Assembly: GCA_964412375.1 (NCBI GenBank)
Contig: CAYPOD010000015.1
Coordinates: 10,078 to 74,077, forward strand
Direction of reading: 5' to 3'
Length of the DNA: 64,000 bases
Source of the DNA: CADEDV01 sp964412375
Lineage (GTDB): Bacteria > Bacteroidota > Bacteroidia > Chitinophagales > Chitinophagaceae
Shown in pieces: positions 26,319-35,299 of the stretch (position 1 is its first letter; each line of letters starts with the position of its first letter). The translations under genes were made by a program, and so were the position numbers. Below the pieces are notes generated by a model. The model was given only the letters and a program-made list of their open reading frames with translations, had not been told where the DNA came from and ran no database searches.

Positions 26319-27266
26319 TTATAAATTGGCCAGGCTGTTGATCTTGTCACGGTCAATTTGCTTCACCAGGTCTTCCAGGTTGTCAAATTTTACTTCTTCC
26401 CGTAGGTATTTTTTGACAAACACTCTCAGGTGCTGTCCGTAGATCTCTTTTTCAAAATCAAACAAATTAACTTCCACCACTCTTTTCTTCCCGTCAACGG
26501 TGGGCCGGAAACCAATGCTCATCATCCCTTTCTGTCTTTCTTCCGTTGCTTTGGGATGCGGCGGATGTTCCAGTTCGGCATACACTGCATAAATACCATT
26601 GCCCGGTATAATCTTTTCCTCGTCAGCAATATGCAGGTTGGCCGTTGGATATCCTAATTGCCTGCCCAGTTTATTTCCATGGACGACTTCGCCGGAAAAA
26701 AAGAATTCATACCCGAGCAGTTTATTGGCCGTTTCAATATCGCTGTGAAGGATGGCCTCCCGGATGTTGGTGGAACTGATCGAAATATTTTCCAAAATAT
26801 GTTTAGGTATTTCTTTGAGAAGATAGTTATACTGCGGAGCACCTTTTTCCAGCAGGCGAAAATCACCGAGCCGGTCTTTTCCAAAACGATGATCATAGCC
26901 AATAATAATGGTGTGAGGTCTGAATTTATTCACCAGGAAATTCCGGATATAATCTTCGGCGGGCTGGTTAGCAAAGGCGTCTGTAAAGGGTACCACCACC
27001 ACATGGTCAACTCCGATGTTTTCAAGCAATTCCAGTTTTTCCGGCAACGAATTGATCAGGCGTACACCCAATATAGTGGAAGAAACCACTTTGCGGGGAT
27101 GTGGATGAAACGTAATGATCACAGTTTCACCGTTGATCGAAGCTGCTTCTGACTTTAGCTTTTCAATCACCTGACGGTGGCCCATATGCACACCATCAAA
27201 TGTGCCGATAGTGATAACAGCATTGCGGAAAAGCGGTAGATTCTCTATGTCACGATGTACCTGCAC
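26319..27266 (-). CDS. ribF: Bifunctional riboflavin kinase / FAD synthetase
   Basis: Makes FMN and then FAD. The N-terminal nucleotidyltransferase domain has GTFDGVHMGHRQVIEKL and IIGYDHRFGKDRLGDF; the C-terminal flavokinase domain has GNKLGRQLGYPTANL, where the PTAN motif binds ATP/Mg. 315 residues from a GTG at 27266, preferred because the family usually begins VHRDIENLP a few residues before the core; the alternative is a TTG at 27302. Divergent from purM. Confidence 0.93.
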   Translation of the reverse strand: MQVHRDIENLPLFRNAVITIGTFDGVHMGHRQVIEKLKSEAASINGETVIITFHPHPRKVVSSTILGVRLINSLPEKLELLENIGVDHVVVVPFTDAFANQPAEDYIRNFLVNKFRPHTIIIGYDHRFGKDRLGDFRLLEKGAPQYNYLLKEIPKHILENISISSTNIREAILHSDIETANKLLGYEFFFSGEVVHGNKLGRQLGYPTANLHIADEEKIIPGNGIYAVYAELEHPPHPKATEERQKGMMSIGFRPTVDGKKRVVEVNLFDFEKEIYGQHLRVFVKKYLREEVKFDNLEDLVKQIDRDKINSLANL

Positions 27267-27317
27267 AAAAGGCAAAATAAATGCGCAATATTCAATTAGC
27301 AATGTGTATTGTTCAAC

Positions 27318-27325
27318 TATTTTTG
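27318..27325 (+). promoter_or_regulatory. -7 element before purM
   Basis: TATTTTTG fits TAnnTTTG and lies 26 bp before the purM ATG, inside the divergent ribF-purM spacer. Confidence 0.5.
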
Positions 27326-27351
27326 CAGCAATTCTAAAGCGGGCCGGTACT

Positions 27352-28524
27352 ATGTCGTTATATTCAAAAAGAGGGGTTTCAGCGCAAAAGGAGGAAGTTC
27401 ACGCAGCTACCAGGAATCTTGACAAAGGACTATATCCAAATGCTTTTTGCAAAATTTATCCTGATGTGCTTTGTGGCGATGATGACTGGGTGAATGTGAT
27501 GCATGCGGATGGCGCAGGCACCAAGAGCATTCTTGCTTATTTATATTGGAAGGAGACAGGTGATGTATCGGTATGGAAAGGAATAGCACAGGATGCCATA
27601 GTCATGAACCTGGATGATCTTCTTTGTGTTGGCATTTATGACAAGTTGCTATTTTCTTCAACGATTGACCGCAATAAAAAACTTATCCCGGCTGATGTGC
27701 TGGAAGCGGTGATTAGCGGAACACAAGAGTTTTTTGATAGTATGAAGCAATTTGGTGTCAACATTAGTTTTATGGGTGGCGAAACAGCTGATGTAGGTGA
27801 TGTGGTGCGAACCATTGCTGTCAACGGTACGATGACGGCAAGATGGCCAAAGAAAAAACTTATTACCAATGAAAATATACAACCCGGCAATGTGATCGTT
27901 GGCCTTGCCGGTTTTGGACAATCGAATTACGAAACAGCCTATAACAGCGGTCTGGCCAGCAACGGGCTCACCAGTGCAAGACATGATGTGCTGGATAAAT
28001 CTTATGCTGTTCGTTTCCCTGAAACATATGAGGCATCACTCGATGATTCGGTTGTTTATATCGGTCAAAATAAAATGACTGATGAAGTTAAAGTGAACGA
28101 TCAGCGATCTACTACAATCGGCCAACTCCTGTTAAGCCCAACAAGAACCTTTGCGCCGGTGATGAAGGCATTGCTTGAAAACCACTTTGAAGCTATCCAG
28201 GGTCTTATTCATTGCAGCGGTGGGGGTCAAACCAAGTGTTTGAAATATGTGCCTGAAAATGTCCGGATCATTAAGGACAATTTGTTTGAACCGCCGGTCA
28301 TCTTTCAACTGATACAAAAGGCCAGTGGTGCAGACGACCGGGAGATGTACCAGGTTTTTAATATGGGTACAAGACTGGAAATCTATACTAATGAAAAAGA
28401 CGCTGATGCAATAATCACTGTCTCAAAAAGCTTCGGTGTGGATGCGCAGGTGATCGGCAGGGTGGAGGAGTGTGATACAAAACAAGTAGAAATAAAATCT
28501 GGTTCCGGTGTTATAGTTTTTTGA
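27352..28524 (+). CDS. purM: Phosphoribosylformylglycinamidine cyclo-ligase (AIR synthetase)
   Basis: 390 residues, fifth step of purine synthesis, ATP-dependent ring closure of FGAM to AIR. Family signs: glycine-rich ADGAGTKSILAY, QDAIVMNLDDLLCVG (metal and substrate Asp), MGGETADVGDVVRT, and GNVIVGLAGFGQSNYE in the second domain. It is longer than the roughly 345-residue enterobacterial enzyme and of the Bacteroidota type. The ATG at 27352 follows a promoter-like element; longer upstream reading overlaps ribF. ftsE begins 46 bp after its stop. Confidence 0.92.
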   Translation: MSLYSKRGVSAQKEEVHAATRNLDKGLYPNAFCKIYPDVLCGDDDWVNVMHADGAGTKSILAYLYWKETGDVSVWKGIAQDAIVMNLDDLLCVGIYDKLLFSSTIDRNKKLIPADVLEAVISGTQEFFDSMKQFGVNISFMGGETADVGDVVRTIAVNGTMTARWPKKKLITNENIQPGNVIVGLAGFGQSNYETAYNSGLASNGLTSARHDVLDKSYAVRFPETYEASLDDSVVYIGQNKMTDEVKVNDQRSTTIGQLLLSPTRTFAPVMKALLENHFEAIQGLIHCSGGGQTKCLKYVPENVRIIKDNLFEPPVIFQLIQKASGADDREMYQVFNMGTRLEIYTNEKDADAIITVSKSFGVDAQVIGRVEECDTKQVEIKSGSGVIVF

Positions 28525-28570
28525 ATTTCTTAAGTCAAGTTGGTTTATTTTGCAACAAACAATTCAATCC

Positions 28571-29260
28571 ATGTCAGAACCCATTATTCAGCTTTCTAAT
28601 GTCAATATCTACCAGGGCAATAACCTTATTCTCCAGGATGTAAATCTTACCGTAAACAAAGGTGAGTTCGTTTACCTGGTTGGGAAAACAGGCACAGGAA
28701 AGTCGAGCTTGCTAAAAACACTTTATGGTGAATTGCCGCTGAAAGAAGGGCAGGGGGAAGTGGCAGGTTTTAATCTTTCAGGGCTTGACTGGAAAAAGGT
28801 TCCTTACCTGCGCCGCAACCTGGGTGTCGTTTTCCAGGAATTTCAATTACTGACCGACCGTAATGTAAATAATAACCTGAAGTTTGTTTTGAAAGCCACC
28901 GGCTGGACAGATGAGAAACTGATGGATGAAAAAATTCAGGATGTCCTCGAAAAAGTGGGACTAAAATCCAAAGGGTTTAAAATGCCTTTTGAACTGAGCG
29001 GCGGTGAACAACAAAGGGTGGATATAGCCCGGGCTTTATTAAATTCTCCCAAACTTATATTGGCAGATGAACCTACCGGTAACCTTGATCCTGAAACATC
29101 AGATGAGATCATGAAACTTCTCTTTAGCATCAGCAGGGATTACAACACTACCATTGTGATGGCTTCACATGATTACATCGTGGTGCAAAAATACCCGGCA
29201 AGAATGATCAGAACTGAACGGGGCCGGGTGATTGACAATGCTACCATAACCACTGAATAA
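28571..29260 (+). CDS. ftsE: Cell-division ABC ATPase FtsE
   Basis: 229 residues. Walker A GKTGTGKSS, signature LSGGEQQRVDIARALL, Walker B LILADEPTGNLDP and switch His in MASHDY. The closing GRVIDNATI fits FtsE, which with FtsX controls peptidoglycan hydrolases at the septum. The FtsE/LolD group share these motifs; the short ATPase-only length and sequence favour FtsE. No ftsX is adjacent. The stop overlaps the last 20 bp of the convergent glycosyltransferase gene. Confidence 0.88.
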   Translation: MSEPIIQLSNVNIYQGNNLILQDVNLTVNKGEFVYLVGKTGTGKSSLLKTLYGELPLKEGQGEVAGFNLSGLDWKKVPYLRRNLGVVFQEFQLLTDRNVNNNLKFVLKATGWTDEKLMDEKIQDVLEKVGLKSKGFKMPFELSGGEQQRVDIARALLNSPKLILADEPTGNLDPETSDEIMKLLFSISRDYNTTIVMASHDYIVVQKYPARMIRTERGRVIDNATITTE

Positions 29261-30371
29261 GCTCAAGGCTGTTTTTCCTGTTATCATAGGTGTCGCCAAG
29301 CAACCGCTGGCGCAACCTGATCTCTTCCACTGTAAACGGCTGGTTATATAATTGCATGATGATAGAAGCAAAAGCATTGGCCGTTGTTCCAATATGACAG
29401 GCTGCAGCAAGACCTGTACCTTTCACCATGGCTTCATGGGTGATGCAATGACGGCCTTCAAACAACACATGCAGCAGTTTGAGCCTGATGCCCGTTATGT
29501 TCCGGTTAAATGATGGCAGAATGTTGATATGGGCTTTACGGATGAGATCGTTTAATTCTCCTTCTGATGGATCGGCAACCAAACAGGTATGTTGAAACAG
29601 GTGCGCCATTTTCTGCAGACGTCTTGATGGTTTTTTACCGGCGATCACAAATGGTTTTCTCACTTTCATGAACACTTTTCGTAACAACCATATTGCCGCT
29701 TCTTCATTCTCCGGCACGGATAAATTACCATGATATAAACAAAGGTTGCCCATTCCTTCTTCGCCGGACACAGTTTGCCAAGAAGGGTAAATGGGCAGCA
29801 ACCTGGCACCAGGAAGATCATACTGTTCTTTCAGCACCGTCACATCTTCATGGGACACACAGGCATAGATACATTCATGCGGTAACTGTTGGCTGTATTT
29901 TTTCAGCAACCGGCTTTCATGTAAAAAGTATAGTTTTTTAAACAGCGAAGTTTCAGCCCTGGCCAGTTCTTTGTAATAAAGGCTTTCTTCGTTATGCATC
30001 CTGACCACCACTTTTCTTTTTTGCAGGTCAAGCAGGGGCAGGATGCCTGTACAGTGAATGCCTTCCAGCAAAACCGGGTGATCATCTTTATTGAGATTGG
30101 CGGCCAGTTCTTCATTCATTCTTGATGCTACGATATAGGGAATACGGGAAGAAAAGCCTTTGCTGCCTGTTTTTCTTTCATAGACACGGATCGTTTCGCA
30201 AAACTGGTTTAATTCATTTGGAGTTCCTCTTTCATTATAATTGAAATAGTGCAGGTGAATGCCGATGTCCAGTTTCCTGAACATCATGATACGGTTCATC
30301 ATATCAATGGCGCCGCCATAATCTGCCGGCCAGGGCACATCAAGACAAACAATATGTAGCTGGCGTTTCAA
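29241..30371 (-). CDS. Glycosyltransferase (GT-B fold)
   Basis: 376 residues. The N-terminus IVCLDVPWPADYGGAIDMM is the sugar-acceptor loop typical of GT4-type enzymes, and the C-terminal half has NILPSFNRNITGIRLKLLHVLFEGRHCITHEAMVKGTGL, equivalent to the donor-binding region with a shortened E-x7-E. It probably adds a sugar in envelope or exopolysaccharide synthesis; donor and acceptor unknown. Its start overlaps the end of the next glycosyltransferase gene by 4 bp, so the two are translationally coupled. Confidence 0.85.
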   Translation of the reverse strand: MKRQLHIVCLDVPWPADYGGAIDMMNRIMMFRKLDIGIHLHYFNYNERGTPNELNQFCETIRVYERKTGSKGFSSRIPYIVASRMNEELAANLNKDDHPVLLEGIHCTGILPLLDLQKRKVVVRMHNEESLYYKELARAETSLFKKLYFLHESRLLKKYSQQLPHECIYACVSHEDVTVLKEQYDLPGARLLPIYPSWQTVSGEEGMGNLCLYHGNLSVPENEEAAIWLLRKVFMKVRKPFVIAGKKPSRRLQKMAHLFQHTCLVADPSEGELNDLIRKAHINILPSFNRNITGIRLKLLHVLFEGRHCITHEAMVKGTGLAAACHIGTTANAFASIIMQLYNQPFTVEEIRLRQRLLGDTYDNRKNSLELIQWLW

Positions 30372-31459
30372 ACCTTGAAAACGGATTTATAAAAGGCGAG
30401 TAATTTTTTTTCTTCCTGCTCCCAGTTCAGTACCAGGCGGGCTTTCAGGCAGTTTTCCTGTAATGTTTTATGTAAAACATCATCAGACAGCAATTTGTTC
30501 AGCGCAGCGGCAATTATGGGAGGATCAACAGTTTCGATCAGCAAAGCTACGGGGTATTGCTCATTGAGACGGCGGTACTCAGGATAATCCATGGTCACCT
30601 GCGGCAATCCTGCATGTATATAATCAAAGAACTTATTGGGCAAGGCCAGGTATTGGTTCAGCCCAGTGTTTTCAGCTACTGCCACACCGATATAAGCCTG
30701 TGCTGAAATTTCCCGTAGTTTGTCTGGAGGCAACATGCCCTTTAATTCCACTTTAGTTTCCAGGCCTGATTCAGCCACCAGTTGTTTCAGTTGCGGCATA
30801 AAATTACCGTCACCACAAACCACCAGCCGTGCATTCACCATTTTCATGGCAGGAACCAGTTGTTCAAAGGCCCTTGCTTCGTTTACTGCTCCCTGGTATA
30901 AAATAAAACGTTCTGACTTTGGATTGATGCTTAAAGGGTGCAGCCGAGGCATATTGCGTATCGTTTCATATTTCACACCATAGCGCTGTTGAAATTCCTG
31001 AGCGATACTTTCACTTACAGTGTAACCTGAAAGGAATTTTGGGACAGCTTTTTTTTCAATGCGGGACCATATCTTAAAAACAGCAGGCCGTGTGGCCACT
31101 TCCTTTAACCCGGTGAATAATTCATGTGCATCATAAATGCGGGGAATTTTCTTCCAGGCCGAAATTCTTAAACAAGGTAGTATGGTATCAAGATCAATGG
31201 CGCAGATGGCATCCATTTTTTTGAACAGGAGGTAGAAGAATAGCCTGGTATTATACTCTGCGTAAAAAAGCTTTCCTTTTTTGAACCAGCATCGCAGCCT
31301 TTTCTGCCTGAATTTTTCCTGTCGCAACGGGAGCGAAGAGGGAAGTTTACGTCCTACTAAAACCACATCATAGCCATTTTCTGCCAGCGACATACAGATG
31401 CGGTTCATCCGCTGGTCAAAGGTGAGGTCGTTGGTAACGGTGAAGTATATCCTTTTCAA
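30368..31459 (-). CDS. Glycosyltransferase, GT4-like
   Basis: 363 residues. N-terminal MKRIYFTVTNDLTFDQRMNR and VVLVGRKLPSS; DAHELFTG, a common GT4 acceptor-side motif; and a C-terminal donor domain with FILYQGAVNEARAFEQLV, LVVCGDGNFMPQLKQL and LALPNKFFDYIHAGLPQV (the ExxxP/E-x7-E region). It is the second of a minus-strand cluster: oxidoreductase, this gene, then the other glycosyltransferase, with a 29-bp and then a 4-bp overlap arrangement. It is likely part of a small polysaccharide or glycolipid locus. Confidence 0.88.
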   Translation of the reverse strand: MKRIYFTVTNDLTFDQRMNRICMSLAENGYDVVLVGRKLPSSLPLRQEKFRQKRLRCWFKKGKLFYAEYNTRLFFYLLFKKMDAICAIDLDTILPCLRISAWKKIPRIYDAHELFTGLKEVATRPAVFKIWSRIEKKAVPKFLSGYTVSESIAQEFQQRYGVKYETIRNMPRLHPLSINPKSERFILYQGAVNEARAFEQLVPAMKMVNARLVVCGDGNFMPQLKQLVAESGLETKVELKGMLPPDKLREISAQAYIGVAVAENTGLNQYLALPNKFFDYIHAGLPQVTMDYPEYRRLNEQYPVALLIETVDPPIIAAALNKLLSDDVLHKTLQENCLKARLVLNWEQEEKKLLAFYKSVFKV

Positions 31460-31488
31460 AAGGCTGCTGGTTGAAAATGAAGTAAGGG

Positions 31489-32493
31489 CTATTGCAAAGA
31501 AACGGAATTGTAAATTCTTTCTATCACTTCCACCGTTTTAAATCCATCTGCTGCCTGGGTGAATGGGTGGTTTTCATCCTGCAATGCTTTTAGCATATTC
31601 TCATACACTTTGTCATGATTACTCATCGAGCCTTTATAAAATCCATAATCATTGGCTGATCCTGCAGCAGGAATCTCCAGATCAAAACCATCCGTCAACT
31701 GGTATTCTATCCTGTTCATGTATTCTCCGCCTACCCGTATACTGCCTTTCTCACCTAAGAGAGATAAGGACACTTCCATGTTTTTCTGAAAAGTGTTCAA
31801 TGACCAGTTTAGCCCGCCAAGCATACCATTGCTCATTTTGAAAGAAACTACTCCGCTGTCTTCAAAATCGATGATGCCCCCGTGTGCCAGGTTCTTGCGG
31901 TAGCCTGTTATTTCCTCCACTTCTCCCAGCAACCAAAGCATGGCATCAATATAATGACTGAACTGTGTATATAATGTACCGCCGTCAAGTTCAGCGCTGC
32001 CTTTCCATGAATCCATGTAGTATGCTGCAGGCCTGTTCCAGAAACAGTTTAACTGAAAACTGTATAAGCGGCCCAGGCGGTTGTCGTCTACCAGTTCTTT
32101 CAGGGCAGCCAATGCAGGATTATAACGGGTGGATTTCACCACAAATAACTTCTTTCCGGCTTTTGTTGCTGCATCAGTCATTTTTGCGGCATCGGCTGTG
32201 CTGATGCAAAGTGGTTTTTCACAAAGCACATGCTTCCCGGCTTCGAGGGCGGCAATAGCATGTTTAGCATGAAGCCCATTGGGTGTGCAGACTGCCAGCA
32301 GATCAAAATCATAGGTCAGTAATTGCTGTAAATCATAACAGGGAGTTGCCTGAAATTGTGCTGCCAGTTCATCAGCCCGTTGCGGAATAATATCGCAAAC
32401 TGCCACTATCCGGCCCTGTTTAGCCGCCTCTGCAGCATGGCGTGGAGCAATTTTACCACATCCAATGATAGCAAAACGAAGCGATGAACTCAT
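31489..32493 (-). CDS. Gfo/Idh/MocA family NAD(P)-dependent oxidoreductase
   Basis: 334 residues from the ATG at 32493 (an upstream in-frame ATG at 32514 would place the start before the promoter element). Rossmann motif FAIIGCGKIAPRH, the family signature CEKPLCIS with the catalytic Lys, and a C-terminal domain typical of sugar dehydrogenases such as WbpB. With the two downstream glycosyltransferases it probably modifies a nucleotide sugar; substrate not determinable. The 29-bp gap to the next gene supports an operon. Confidence 0.88.
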   Translation of the reverse strand: MSSSLRFAIIGCGKIAPRHAAEAAKQGRIVAVCDIIPQRADELAAQFQATPCYDLQQLLTYDFDLLAVCTPNGLHAKHAIAALEAGKHVLCEKPLCISTADAAKMTDAATKAGKKLFVVKSTRYNPALAALKELVDDNRLGRLYSFQLNCFWNRPAAYYMDSWKGSAELDGGTLYTQFSHYIDAMLWLLGEVEEITGYRKNLAHGGIIDFEDSGVVSFKMSNGMLGGLNWSLNTFQKNMEVSLSLLGEKGSIRVGGEYMNRIEYQLTDGFDLEIPAAGSANDYGFYKGSMSNHDKVYENMLKALQDENHPFTQAADGFKTVEVIERIYNSVSLQ

Positions 32494-32499
32494 AATCAT

Positions 32500-32507
32500 C
32501 AAATATA
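32500..32507 (-). promoter_or_regulatory. -7 element directly before the oxidoreductase start
   Basis: On the minus strand TATATTTG fits TAnnTTTG and ends only 6 bases before the ATG at 32493, so the transcript may be leaderless or have an almost absent leader. Confidence 0.5.
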
Positions 32508-32524
32508 CATTCATTCAACGGGCA

Positions 32525-32559
32525 ATAAAAAACCCCCTGTGTATATCACAAGGGGTTTT
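32525..32559 (-). terminator. Terminator after the outer-membrane barrel gene
   Basis: AAAACCCCTTGTG and CACAGGGGGTTTT (minus strand) pair around TATA-like loop and are followed by a T-run. It separates the barrel gene from the oxidoreductase operon. Confidence 0.85.
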
Positions 32560-32579
32560 GTTTATGAATGATTTACTTA

Positions 32580-35180
32580 TTACATCATCATATCCATTCC
32601 ACCATCTCCCTGCTGGCGGTTATTCTTTCTTTTAAAAAGGTTGGCATCGAATTTACCAAACCTCCAGTTGAAGTTGATGCGCACCACCTGCGGGTCGCGG
32701 CGGCGGAACACATCCTGGATAAAGAATTGTGATTCGGAATAGATATCCTGCACTCTTGTTCTGAATATATCATTGATGTTAACGGAAAGGGATGCCTGCC
32801 TGTTTTTAAGAAATTCATAGCGGAAGGCAAAGTCCACACCGTAAACAGGACGGACATATCCTTGTGCTGAAGTGCTGGGGCCAAACATGCCACCGCCCAT
32901 GCCTCTGCCGCCGCCACCACCGCCACTGCCGCCTGGAGGCAGGATAGTCCTTGACTGATAATCACCTGAAAGCTGTATGCTGAAGTTTTTTGGCAGTTTG
33001 AAACTGTTGTTGATCTTGGTAAACCAGCTTACAAACTGATCCTGCGGGGCAACAGTGGGATCATCAATGCTGATCTTTGAAGTGAACAGGTTCAGGTTTG
33101 TGGTGATATCCCACCATTTGTTGATCTTATTTCGGGTGATCACTTCCAGGCCGGTCACATAGCTCGAATTGGCATTGATAAAAGTGTTTATCAACTGGTC
33201 TTTTCCGCTCAGCGGTTCCGTTTGAACGATCTGGAAACGGGTGATCAGGTCATTGGTATTTTTATAGTAGGCTGTAACCAATAAATTGTCCTTGTTTTCG
33301 AATGTCTTCATGTAAGACAATTCCAGTGAATTGGTAAACTCAGGATTCAAACCTGGATTTCCTTTGCTCAAATTCAGGAAGTCGGAAGAATCGGTGAACG
33401 GTGACAATTGCCAGAAATTGGGGCGATTGATTCTCCTTGAATAATTTAATTGCAACTCCTGGTCATTTTTCAATTTCTGTGTAAGGAAAACACTGGGGAA
33501 AAAGCTGATGGGAAAATCAATATCAAATTTTTCACTCGTCTTAGTCAGCTCACCCTGGTAATTTGAACTCTCGGCACGAAGCCCCAACTGGTATCCAAAA
33601 TTCTTGATGCGATTGCTGTAAGTTGTGTAAGCAGCCAGCACACGGTCTGTGCTTCTGTAGTCAACCTGGGAACTGGGCAGCAATTCCAATGAGCCATTAT
33701 TGACAAGATAAAAGGCGTTGGTGCTATTGTTCTCGTTAAAGGCACCACGAACACCAAATTCAACTTTAGCATTTTCGCTCAGCGGATTCACATAATCAGC
33801 CTGAAGAATGAGGCTTTTATTGAGCCCGGTGCCTAGCTGCCACTGGTTGACAGACCTGTCAATGCTGAGCCCGTCAGCAGCATAATAGTCGGTGATGATG
33901 TTATTATTATTGTCGTTCTTCCTGCGGTTATAGGTGATGTCTGCCGTAAGTTCACGACCCGCTTTAGGGAAATTGTGTTTCAGGCCGATCGTTGTACCTA
34001 GATTCCTGAATTCAAACTGGTTGTACGCAGCTCTTTGTGTGAAAGATGATTTCATGGGGCTACTGAGTGTGTCCACCAGCAGATCGGTAAATGTATTGGG
34101 TCTGAATGAACCTCCACCGGCATTGAAAGTTGCAGATAATGTTGTTCTGTTATTGATAAAATAATCTAACCCGGACCTGATGAAACGGAAACTGCCGTCC
34201 ATACGGTTGTTGTCATCCTGGTACAGAATGTTGTTGGGATTCTCAAGTAATGAAAGTCTTTCTGTGTTCCCGTTACTGATTGAACGACGCTGGTTATACA
34301 TGCCGCTTAGAAACAGGTTCACTTTGCTCTGGCGCAAGTTGATATCACCACCAAAACCTACTCTTGCCCGTGAATCAATATTTGTACGGAGGCTGCCATT
34401 ATAACCTACTTTCCTGTTTTTCTTCAGCACAATGTTCAGAATCCCTGCAGTGCCGCCTGAGGCATCAAATTTTGCAGAAGGGTTGGTTATGATTTCCACA
34501 CTTTCAATCGCATCAGCAGGAATCTGGTCTAATTGCATGGTAGTGGGGCGGCCATCAACAAAAATTTGGGGTGCATTATTGCGCAACGCCACATTACCGT
34601 CAATATCCACATTCAATGATGGAACATTGCGCATTACATCCACAGCCGTACCACCAGCAGAAACGATATTTTTATCAACATTAAATATCTTCCTATCAAT
34701 ACCCAACTGGAGGCCGGGTTTGGAAGCAGAAACAGTCACGTTGGAAAGCACCTGCTCTTCTATCTCAATTTTAATATTGCCCAGGTCTTTGTCCAGTGCA
34801 TTCATCATGGCGCTCATATCGCCACCACGTTTAATATCAAAAGCAACGGGTTGCTCAAATTCCTTATATCCTATGATGGATATTTTAAGTTTAGAAGCCC
34901 CCATAATGGGTATATTTTCCAGGCTAAAATCACCGTTGGCTTTGGTGAGCATACCTGATATGACCACTTCTTTACGTGTTTTTGTAGCACTGTCCATTCT
35001 TGTTTGCAAAAGCTGTACAGAAGCAAATTCTATGGGTTTTCCAGATTTTGACTCTACCACTTTACCATAAAAGCGGCCGGCGGGCATTTGACCAGCACCC
35101 CTGTTTCCACCCATGTTGGGTTGCGAAAAAGACATAACACTCAGGAAAACAATGGATAAGGTCAAAAATATTTTTCTCAT
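32580..35180 (-). CDS. Outer-membrane beta-barrel receptor (TonB-dependent receptor family, OMP_b-brl_3 type)
   Basis: 866 residues. Signal peptide (IFLTLSIVFLSVMSFSQ), a Gly-rich spacer (MGGNRGAGQMP), a CarboxypepD_reg-like domain (about 35-130, FYGKVVESKSGKPIEFASVQL), a plug (ISAGGTAVDVMRNVPSLNVD, RNNAPQIFVDGRPTTMQLDQIP, IEIITNPSAKFDASGGTAGILNIVLKK), and a C-terminal barrel with FRFGKFDANLFKRK. Near the C-terminus (about 765-785) is a long Gly run (GGSGGGGGGRGMGGGMFG). Members carry peptides, metals or other ligands; the substrate is unknown. No SusD-like gene nearby. Confidence 0.88.
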   Translation of the reverse strand: MRKIFLTLSIVFLSVMSFSQPNMGGNRGAGQMPAGRFYGKVVESKSGKPIEFASVQLLQTRMDSATKTRKEVVISGMLTKANGDFSLENIPIMGASKLKISIIGYKEFEQPVAFDIKRGGDMSAMMNALDKDLGNIKIEIEEQVLSNVTVSASKPGLQLGIDRKIFNVDKNIVSAGGTAVDVMRNVPSLNVDIDGNVALRNNAPQIFVDGRPTTMQLDQIPADAIESVEIITNPSAKFDASGGTAGILNIVLKKNRKVGYNGSLRTNIDSRARVGFGGDINLRQSKVNLFLSGMYNQRRSISNGNTERLSLLENPNNILYQDDNNRMDGSFRFIRSGLDYFINNRTTLSATFNAGGGSFRPNTFTDLLVDTLSSPMKSSFTQRAAYNQFEFRNLGTTIGLKHNFPKAGRELTADITYNRRKNDNNNNIITDYYAADGLSIDRSVNQWQLGTGLNKSLILQADYVNPLSENAKVEFGVRGAFNENNSTNAFYLVNNGSLELLPSSQVDYRSTDRVLAAYTTYSNRIKNFGYQLGLRAESSNYQGELTKTSEKFDIDFPISFFPSVFLTQKLKNDQELQLNYSRRINRPNFWQLSPFTDSSDFLNLSKGNPGLNPEFTNSLELSYMKTFENKDNLLVTAYYKNTNDLITRFQIVQTEPLSGKDQLINTFINANSSYVTGLEVITRNKINKWWDITTNLNLFTSKISIDDPTVAPQDQFVSWFTKINNSFKLPKNFSIQLSGDYQSRTILPPGGSGGGGGGRGMGGGMFGPSTSAQGYVRPVYGVDFAFRYEFLKNRQASLSVNINDIFRTRVQDIYSESQFFIQDVFRRRDPQVVRINFNWRFGKFDANLFKRKNNRQQGDGGMDMMM

Positions 35181-35299
35181 GAATAAAAATTTAGCTATTA
35201 GACGTGTAATGGTATCCTAACTTGCTGACAAGTCCATGACATTTCTGCCAAATGACTGATTTGCTATACAAATGGCAAGTATCAATGGTTCAACTTCTA

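Noticed and set aside
29241..29260. 20-bp overlap of ftsE and glycosyltransferase as a sign of frame error
   Set aside because: Both protein C-termini look natural, so the convergent overlap is accepted as real.
34432..35070. Plus-strand open frame of 212 codons inside the outer-membrane barrel gene
   Set aside because: Antisense to a clear TonB-type receptor with signal peptide and plug; no independent domain or start signal.
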